The notes below the pieces were generated by a model. It had not been told where the DNA came from, did not search any database, and was given only the letters and a program-made list of their open reading frames with translations. Positions 58,686-64,000 of a stretch of 64,000 bases of DNA are shown here, one piece after another; position 1 is the stretch's first letter, and every line of letters starts with the position of its first letter. Source of the stretch: Sphingomonas sp. PP-CE-1G-424 (GTDB lineage Bacteria > Pseudomonadota > Alphaproteobacteria > Sphingomonadales > Sphingomonadaceae); contig NZ_SLXW01000002.1 in NCBI RefSeq assembly GCF_004341085.1, positions 186,001-250,000 on the forward strand. Reading direction: 5' to 3'. The translations under genes and the position numbers were made by a program.

Positions 58686-58756
58686 ATGATGGGAGAGGGG
58701 GGATGGGAGGCGGCAGGGGGCGTTGCACCCCCAAAACCAAACCCTACATCGCTGCC

Positions 58757-59320
58757 ATGAGCAACGACCCCCACGCCATGCCGACCTGGCACGGCACCAC
58801 GATCCTCTCGGTCCGCCGCGGCGGCAAGGTTGTCGTGATCGGCGACGGCCAGGTCTCGATGGGCCAGACCGTCATGAAACCCAACGCGCGCAAGGTGCGC
58901 CGCCTAGGCGACGGCAGCGTCATCGGCGGATTCGCCGGCGCCACCGCCGACGCCTTCACGCTGTTCGAACGCCTCGAACGCAAACTCGAAGCACACCAGG
59001 GCCAGCTCCTCCGCGCCGCGGTCGAACTCGCCAAGGACTGGCGCACCGACAAGTTCCTCCGCAACCTCGAAGCGATGATGATCGTCGCCGACAAGGACGT
59101 GACGCTGATCCTCACCGGCAACGGCGACGTCCTCGAACCCGAGAACGGCGTCGCCGCGATCGGCTCCGGCGGCAACTACGCGCTCGCCGCCGCCCGAGCG
59201 CTGGTAGAATACGAGACCGACGCCGAAGTGTTGTGCCGCAAGGCGATGCACATCGCGTCCGAGCTCTGCGTCTACACCAACGACCGCCTCACGGTCGAAA
59301 CGATGGATTCGACCACGTAG
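58757..59320 (+). CDS. hslV: HslV protease subunit (ClpQ)
   Basis: HslV is the threonine protease core of the HslVU complex. The 187-residue protein has a short propeptide ending at the nucleophile T14 in [10 protein letters not shown], then [20 protein letters not shown] and [20 protein letters not shown], typical of the family. [19 protein letters not shown] and the Thr/Ala-rich end complete it. Upstream in-frame codons are not conserved, so the ATG at 58757 is used. hslU follows after a repeat insertion of about 118 bp. Confidence 0.96.
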   Translation: MSNDPHAMPTWHGTTILSVRRGGKVVVIGDGQVSMGQTVMKPNARKVRRLGDGSVIGGFAGATADAFTLFERLERKLEAHQGQLLRAAVELAKDWRTDKFLRNLEAMMIVADKDVTLILTGNGDVLEPENGVAAIGSGGNYALAAARALVEYETDAEVLCRKAMHIASELCVYTNDRLTVETMDSTT

Positions 59321-59321
59321 T

Positions 59322-59426
59322 CCCCCTCCCGCTTGCGGGAGGGGTTAGGGGAGGGGCTGAAATACACCCACCCGCGCCTTTCGCTGCGGCCACGCCCTCC
59401 CCCGACCCCTCCCGAGCGGGAGGGGA
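59322..59426. repeat. Family F inverted-repeat element between hslV and hslU
   Basis: CCCCCTCCCGCTTGCGGGAG with GGGTTAGGGGAGGGG is mirrored by CCCTCCCCCGACCCC and TCCCGAGCGGGAGGGGAG. Its right end abuts the GAGAAGG that precedes the hslU start. Confidence 0.9.
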
Positions 59427-59438
59427 GAAGGTAAACAA

Positions 59439-60734
59439 ATGAACGACCAGCTCACTCCGAAGGCAATCGTCGCCGCGCTCGACGCCCACATCATCGGCCA
59501 GGCCGCCGCGAAACGCGCGGTCGCGGTCGCGATGCGCAACCGCTGGCGCCGTCAGCAGCTCAGCGAAGACCTCCGCGACGAGGTCACGCCGAAGAACATC
59601 CTGATGATCGGACCGACCGGCTGCGGCAAGACCGAGATCAGCCGCCGTCTGGCCAAGCTCGCCGACGCGCCGTTCGTGAAGGTCGAGGCGACCAAGTTCA
59701 CCGAGGTCGGCTATGTCGGCCGCGACGTCGAACAGATCGCCCGCGACCTCGTCGAGGAAGCCATCCGCCTCGAAAAGGAACGCCGTCGCGTCGCGGTCAA
59801 GGACAAGGCCGAGGAGGCAGCGATGTCGCGCCTGCTCGACGCGCTCACCGGCAAGAACGCGAGTGAAGCGACGCGCGAGAGCTTCAAGCAGCGCTTCCTC
59901 GACGGCCACCTCAACAATGCCGAAGTCGAGATCGAGGTCGAGCAGGCGCCGACCACGCCGTTCGAGATTCCCGGCGGCGCGCCGCAGATGATCAACCTCG
60001 GCGAGATGATGAAGTCGTTCGGCGGCGGCCAGCAACTCAAGCGGCGGAAACTCACGGTCCACGCGGCCTGGGACAAGCTCGTCGAGGAAGAGGCCGACAA
60101 GCGCCTCGACCAGGACGAGGTCAGCCGCGCGGCGCTGGCCGATGCGGAAGCCAACGGCATCGTCTTCCTCGACGAGATCGACAAGATCGCGGTCGCGGAC
60201 GGCCGCGGCGGTTCGATCAGCCGGGAAGGCGTCCAGCGCGACCTGCTCCCGCTAATTGAGGGCACGACGGTTGCGACCAAGTACGGCCCGATGAAGACCG
60301 ACCACATCCTCTTCATCGCCTCGGGCGCGTTCCACGTCGCCAAGCCAAGCGACCTGCTCCCCGAATTGCAGGGCCGCCTGCCGATCCGGGTCGAACTGAA
60401 GGGGCTTACCGAAGCCGATTTCGTCGCGATCCTGTCCGACACCAAAGCGTCGCTGCCGCTGCAATACAAGGCGCTGATCGCCACCGAAGGCGTCGGCATC
60501 GAGTTTACCGAAGACGGCATCGCCGCGATCGCGCGCATCGCCGCCGAAGTGAACTCCGAGATCGAAAACATCGGTGCGCGGCGTCTGCAGACGGTAATGG
60601 AAAAGCTGCTGGAAGAGGTGAGCTACAACGCCGAAGACAGAGGCGGCTCGAACCTCGTCATCGACGGCGCGTACGTCGACAGCCAGCTGAAGGAAATTGC
60701 CCGCAACACCGACCTGAGCCGGTTCGTGCTGTAA
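59439..60734 (+). CDS. hslU: HslU ATPase (ClpY)
   Basis: HslU is the AAA+ unfoldase that feeds HslV. The 431-residue protein has Walker [21 protein letters not shown] at about residue 58, an I-domain insertion (about 110-240), Walker [21 protein letters not shown], the sensor region and the C-terminal DLSRFVL that docks into HslV pockets. GAAGG lies before the ATG. It probably forms one transcript with hslV across the repeat. Confidence 0.97.
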   Translation: MNDQLTPKAIVAALDAHIIGQAAAKRAVAVAMRNRWRRQQLSEDLRDEVTPKNILMIGPTGCGKTEISRRLAKLADAPFVKVEATKFTEVGYVGRDVEQIARDLVEEAIRLEKERRRVAVKDKAEEAAMSRLLDALTGKNASEATRESFKQRFLDGHLNNAEVEIEVEQAPTTPFEIPGGAPQMINLGEMMKSFGGGQQLKRRKLTVHAAWDKLVEEEADKRLDQDEVSRAALADAEANGIVFLDEIDKIAVADGRGGSISREGVQRDLLPLIEGTTVATKYGPMKTDHILFIASGAFHVAKPSDLLPELQGRLPIRVELKGLTEADFVAILSDTKASLPLQYKALIATEGVGIEFTEDGIAAIARIAAEVNSEIENIGARRLQTVMEKLLEEVSYNAEDRGGSNLVIDGAYVDSQLKEIARNTDLSRFVL

Positions 60735-60749
60735 GGGCCAAGCCTAACC

Positions 60750-60827
60750 GTTTTCCTGCGAACGCAGGAATCCAGGGTAACATGGCGAAACGCTCGCAAC
60801 CCTGTTCTCCTGCGTTCGCAGGAGAAC
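60750..60827. repeat. Family B2 inverted-repeat element
   Basis: GTTTTCCTGCGAACGCAGGA and TCCTGCGTTCGCAGGAGAAC arms with CCAGGG/CCCTG. It lies between hslU and the nitroreductase gene. Confidence 0.87.
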
Positions 60828-60848
60828 AGAATTAGAGAGGAGAACACC

Positions 60849-61514
60849 GTGGACGTGACCGAAGCCATAGCCGCTCGCCGCTCCGTCCGAGGCTTACTCG
60901 ACACCCCGGTCGATCCCGCACTCCTCCACGACCTCGCGATAAAAGCGTCCCGAGCCGCAACCGGTGGCAACCTCCAACCTTGGCACATCGCCATCGTCCA
61001 AGGCGAACCCCTCGCCCGCCTCAAGGCGACGATGGCCGAAAAACTCGCCACCGGCGCAACCGAAACCCCAGCCTACGACGTCTACCCGCGAGACCTCGTC
61101 GCCCCATACCGAGACCGCCGCTACGCGGTCGGCGAAGCGATGTACGCGCACCTCGGCATCCCCCGCGACGACAAGTCGGCGCGGCACAAATGGTTCGCTC
61201 GGAACTTCGAATTCTTCGGCGCCCCCGCCGCTTATTTTTGCACGGTCGATCGCCGCATGGGCCCGCCACAATGGTCGGACCTCGGCATGTACCTGCAAAA
61301 CCTGATGCTGCTCGCGGTCGACGCCGGCCTCGCCACCTGCCCGCAGGAATGCTGGGCGATGTATCCGGAAACGGTCGGGCGGTTCTTGGATCTGCCCGAC
61401 GACCGCATGCTCTTCTGCGGCATGGCGATTGGCTATGAGGACAAAGAGGCGCCTGCCAACGCGCTGTGCACGGAGCGCGCGAACGAAGCGGAATGGCTGA
61501 CAACGATCAGCTGA
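60849..61514 (+). CDS. Nitroreductase-family flavoprotein
   Basis: The 221-residue protein should bind FMN and reduce nitroaromatics, quinones or related substrates with NAD(P)H. It opens with VTEAIAARRSVRGLLDTPVD and SRAATGGNLQPWHIAIVQGE, both typical FMN-contact segments, and ends with FCGMAIGYEDKEAPANALCT. It resembles NfsA/NfsB-distant family members more than either. The chosen GTG at 60849 has GAGAGG eight bases upstream; a second GTG two codons later is possible. The gene stands alone between two repeat-bearing gaps. Confidence 0.9.
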   Translation: MDVTEAIAARRSVRGLLDTPVDPALLHDLAIKASRAATGGNLQPWHIAIVQGEPLARLKATMAEKLATGATETPAYDVYPRDLVAPYRDRRYAVGEAMYAHLGIPRDDKSARHKWFARNFEFFGAPAAYFCTVDRRMGPPQWSDLGMYLQNLMLLAVDAGLATCPQECWAMYPETVGRFLDLPDDRMLFCGMAIGYEDKEAPANALCTERANEAEWLTTIS

Positions 61515-61541
61515 TTTAGGGTATCGAGGCTAACCAAAACA

Positions 61542-61645
61542 CCACTCCGGCGAAGGCCGGGACCCAATTGGGGACGATGGTAACGGAGCGAGGCGCCTCG
61601 CCATGTCAGCCTTACCAATTGGGCCCCGGCCTCCGCCGGGGTGGA
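61542..61645. repeat. Family A inverted-repeat element (imperfect arms)
   Basis: CCACTCCGGCGAAGGCC and its inverted GGCCTCCGCCGGGGTGG partner end in CCAATTGG. The centre begins GGGACGATGGTAACGGAGC. It lies in the convergent gap before the small unknown gene, 30 bp from a B copy. Confidence 0.88.
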
Positions 61646-61675
61646 CTGCGTGTGCTGAGTGTGCGTACGCCCAGC

Positions 61676-61733
61676 TTGTTCACCCGCGAAGGCGGGTGCC
61701 CAGACTGGGTCCCCGCCTTCGCGGGTGAACAAG
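61676..61733. repeat. Family B inverted-repeat element
   Basis: TTGTTCACCCGCGAAGGCGG and CCCCGCCTTCGCGGGTGAAC flank CCCAGACTGGG. It ends within five bases of the stop of the gene to its right. Confidence 0.9.
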
Positions 61734-61736
61734 TTT

Positions 61737-62003
61737 TTAGAGGACCACCGTCACCGGCTTGGCATCCTTGATCCCCGCAAGGATCATCACTTCCCAAACC
61801 GCAGGATCACCCGCCGCGGCCATCGCCTTGTCAGGCTCGCGCAACGTCTTCAGCACCGCCAGCGCGTCCGGAAGATAATCCGCCCACGCCGCATCGATCA
61901 GCCGAGACGCCGACTCGGCATCGCCGCCGGCGTTCGCGCTGATCCGCTGTCCCGCCAGCACGCGTGCGACGCGTTCGGCGACAGGTGTAGTGGAAACGTC
62001 CAT
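61737..62003 (-). CDS. Conserved-looking small protein of unknown function (88 aa)
   Basis: I do not recognise this protein. It is soluble, helical by appearance, with segments ERVARVLAGQRISANAGGDA, SASRLIDAAWADYLPDALAV and MAAAGDPAVWEVMILAGIKD, and no cysteine or signal peptide. I chose the second in-frame ATG (62003) because AGGAG lies at proper spacing before it; a start two codons earlier directly adjoins that site. It is transcribed after the DEAD-box gene on the same strand with a 57-bp gap. Confidence 0.72.
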   Translation of the reverse strand: MDVSTTPVAERVARVLAGQRISANAGGDAESASRLIDAAWADYLPDALAVLKTLREPDKAMAAAGDPAVWEVMILAGIKDAKPVTVVL

Positions 62004-62060
62004 GAGCATTCTCCTCGCGGGACCGGTCTACACCAAACCCGCGAGGCGAACGAATGCTCC

Positions 62061-63500
62061 TTAGCGTGCCGAGCTCGGGCCCGCGCCGCGGCTCGGACCA
62101 CGACCACCACCGCCGCCGCCAGCCGGACGACCACCGCCGCCCTGACCGCCGGGACGACCACCGCCCTGGGGACGACCGCCGCCGCCGCCCTGACCGCCGC
62201 CACCCTGGCCACCACGGCTCGCACCTGCATAGTTGCGGCCGGTCGTACCGGTCGCCCGCGGCGAATGCGTCGCACGCGGCCGTGCCGGATCGCGCGGACG
62301 GTCGATCCGGACCTCGGGGTCGGCACCCATCGTCTTCACGCGCGTCTGCTTGATCTGGTTCGACAGGTTGACGAAATCGTCCGGCAGCGACCGGACCTGG
62401 ACCTTCTGGCGGGTGATCCGCTCGATGTCGCGCAGGTAGGCCTTCTCGTCATCCGCGCAGAACGCGACGGCGATTCCGCTGGCGCCCGCACGCGCAGTAC
62501 GGCCGATGCGGTGGACATATTGCTCGGCGACGTTCGGCAGCTCGAAGTTGATGACGTGGCTGACGCCGGAGACGTCGATGCCGCGTGCGGCGATGTCGGT
62601 CGCGATCAGGACCTTGACCTTGCCCTGCTTGAACTCGCCGAGGGCCCGCTCACGCTGGCCCTGGCTCTTGTTGCCGTGGATCGCGTTCGAGGCGATGCCA
62701 TTGCCCGCGAGCAGCTTCACGACGCGGTCGGCGCCATGCTTGGTGCGCGTGAACACGAGCGCGCGATCGATCGCCGGATCGGCCAGCGTGATCGTCAGCA
62801 GCGCCTGCTTTTCCGACTGGTTGCAGAAGGTAACATACTGGTCGACGCGCTCGGCGGTCGTCGCAGCGGGCTTCACCGACACCGTCTTAGGGTCGAGCAG
62901 GAACTGCGACGCCAGCTCACGGATCGCGACCGGCATCGTCGCCGAGAAGAACAGCGTCTGGCGCTTCTTCGGCAGCATGCGGACGATCTTCTTCAGCGCG
63001 TGGATGAAGCCGAGGTCCATCATCTGGTCGGCTTCGTCGAGCACGAGGATCTCGATCATCGACAGGTTCACGAAGCCCTGCTCGATCAGGTCGATCAGGC
63101 GGCCCGGCGTGGCGACGAGGATGTCGACGCCGCGGCTCATGTCCTGGCGGTTCTTGTTGATGCTGGTGCCGCCGAACACGGTCGTCACCGACATCTTGCT
63201 GAACTGACCATAGGCGCGCGCGCTGTCGGCGATCTGGCTGGCGAGTTCGCGCGTCGGTGCGAGCACCAGCATGCGGCAATGCGTCGGCAGGACGCGCTTC
63301 TGGTTTTCGGTCAGGCGCTGGATCGACGGCAGCACGAATGCGGCGGTCTTGCCGGTGCCGGTCTGCGCGATGCCGAGCAGGTCGCCGCCCTCGAGCAGGA
63401 TCGGGATCGACTGGGCCTGGATCGGCGTCGGCTCGGTATAGCCCTTGGCTTCGAGCGCACGGACGAGCGGCTCGGCAAGGCCGAGGTTTGCAAATGACAT
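62061..63500 (-). CDS. DEAD-box RNA helicase, RhlE-like, with Gly/Arg-rich tail
   Basis: The 479-residue protein has the two RecA-like domains. Motifs are TPIQAQSIPILLEGG (Q), AQTGTGKT (I), APTRELA (Ia), LVLDEADQMMDLGF (II), FSATMP (III), and the C-terminal VFTRTKHGADRVV, ATDIAARGIDVSGVSHVINF and HRIGRTARAG (VI). After residue 395 an RG/GGR-rich disordered tail of about 85 residues follows, built of repeated GGGRPQGGGRPGG-like units. The ATG at 63500 gives the canonical MSFANLGLAEPLV; the frame extends further upstream through a leader that is not conserved. RhlE-group membership is likely; the RNA target is unknown. Confidence 0.94.
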   Translation of the reverse strand: MSFANLGLAEPLVRALEAKGYTEPTPIQAQSIPILLEGGDLLGIAQTGTGKTAAFVLPSIQRLTENQKRVLPTHCRMLVLAPTRELASQIADSARAYGQFSKMSVTTVFGGTSINKNRQDMSRGVDILVATPGRLIDLIEQGFVNLSMIEILVLDEADQMMDLGFIHALKKIVRMLPKKRQTLFFSATMPVAIRELASQFLLDPKTVSVKPAATTAERVDQYVTFCNQSEKQALLTITLADPAIDRALVFTRTKHGADRVVKLLAGNGIASNAIHGNKSQGQRERALGEFKQGKVKVLIATDIAARGIDVSGVSHVINFELPNVAEQYVHRIGRTARAGASGIAVAFCADDEKAYLRDIERITRQKVQVRSLPDDFVNLSNQIKQTRVKTMGADPEVRIDRPRDPARPRATHSPRATGTTGRNYAGASRGGQGGGGQGGGGGRPQGGGRPGGQGGGGRPAGGGGGGRGPSRGAGPSSAR

Positions 63501-63725
63501 GAATAGTCTCTCAAATAGATGCCGGGCTCGCGAATCCACACAAGGACGCGCGAGGGGCGGTGGTGTTTTGACACCCCGCGTGAAAAGGGAAGCCCGTTGG
63601 AAACGACCGAGGCGGAGCTAAGACCGTAAAGGTCCAATCACGCTGCATTACGCTTCGATGAGCGCCATCTGGCGTATCATCGTCGAAAAGTCAACCTGCG
63701 GCGCCGATCGGGACCCGTGGCGGTG

Positions 63726-64000
63726 TCAGCTCCGGATCTGTCCCAGGTGCAGATAGCGTTCGTTGAACTCCGCGGCATCCCGCAGGCGGGGCCAGTCGGT
63801 CACGCTGACCTGACGCTTCTTGCGCGCGATCAGGCCGTCCGATTCGAGCGATTTCAGCACGCGGTTGACGTGCACCGGGGTCAGCCCGAGCGCATCGCCG
63901 AGCTGCTCCTGCGTCATCGGCAACTCGTACGCCATCCCGCCTCCCAAGGCTGATGTCTTGAACCGCACCGAGAACTCGCACAGCAGATGCGCAAGCCGGC
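63726..64000 (-). CDS. Crp/Fnr-family regulator (N-terminus beyond right edge)
   Basis: Only the last 91 codons are in the window. In frame from the edge they read RLAHLLCEFSVRFKTSALGG, then the winged helix ELPMTQEQLGDALGLTPVHV, NRVLKSLESDGLIARKKRQV and SVTDWPRLRDAAEFNERYLH. This is the output domain of a Crp/Fnr protein; the HLLCEF segment is the usual end of the dimerisation helix. The effector domain lies outside. It is upstream of and parallel to the DEAD-box gene, with about 225 bp between. Confidence 0.88.
   Translation of the reverse strand, partial: RLAHLLCEFSVRFKTSALGGGMAYELPMTQEQLGDALGLTPVHVNRVLKSLESDGLIARKKRQVSVTDWPRLRDAAEFNERYLHLGQIRS

Overview
The window is a high-GC chromosomal segment that looks like a member of the Sphingomonadales, most probably Sphingomonas (inference from gene content). 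Pointers are the GCS2-type glutamate-cysteine ligase, a DUF3297 protein, an Oar-like TonB-dependent receptor, a yajC-secD-secF-Mth938 operon, a gene-transfer-agent-style endolysin/holin pair, and abundant GC-rich palindromic repeats between genes. Most genes are housekeeping. I see no prophage structural module, transposase, CRISPR array or rRNA operon.

Layout. 1-9.1 kb: HAD phosphatase (cut by the left edge), a DUF1440-like protein, crcB coupled to an RluA-type pseudouridine synthase, a lipoprotein, OsmC, a glycine-zipper protein, a TRIC channel, and sppA coupled to a GNAT acetyltransferase. 9.4-11.7 kb: groES-groEL behind a promoter and CIRCE operator, followed by two hairpins. 11.9-13.8 kb: a compact four-gene set of unknown role (a LuxR-type DNA-binding domain with a membrane anchor, a helical protein, a membrane protein and a winged-helix regulator), next to tRNA-Gly(TCC). 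14-21.2 kb: an ICMT-like methyltransferase, rsmE-gshA, and ubiA-pmbA-cysQ-like. 21.3-24.5 kb: an unrecognised secreted protein and a telA-xpaC-zinc-ribbon operon, the last gene only 59 codons long with a GTG start.

24.6-36.7 kb: quinone-oxidoreductase-like enzyme, secreted gluzincin-like peptidase, typA/bipA, L,D-transpeptidase, a glycine-rich exported protein, DUF3297, an ABC-F ATPase, a SleB-type cell-wall hydrolase and a LytS/LytTR two-component pair. 36.9-51 kb: large TonB-dependent receptor, ligA, a Tat-targeted SDR, a Crp/Fnr regulator, a class II aldolase-like protein, recN-bamD, manA and a GT4 glycosyltransferase. 51-64 kb: Mth938-secF-secD-yajC, tRNA-Pro(GGG), NADP malic enzyme fused to a phosphotransacetylase domain, the endolysin-holin pair, hslV-hslU, a nitroreductase, a small unknown protein, a DEAD-box helicase with a glycine/arginine-rich tail, and a Crp/Fnr regulator cut by the right edge.

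The most unusual feature is in the gaps. At least 33 long inverted-repeat elements of six sequence families (A-F) occupy nearly every large intergenic space. Family A (ten copies of about 105 bp) has long perfect arms and an asymmetric centre that gives each copy an orientation. All five short family-B copies lie within 90 bp of an A copy, and A copies also abut C, D and E copies. They look like REPIN-type non-autonomous elements with a nesting preference. No REP-associated transposase gene lies in the window.
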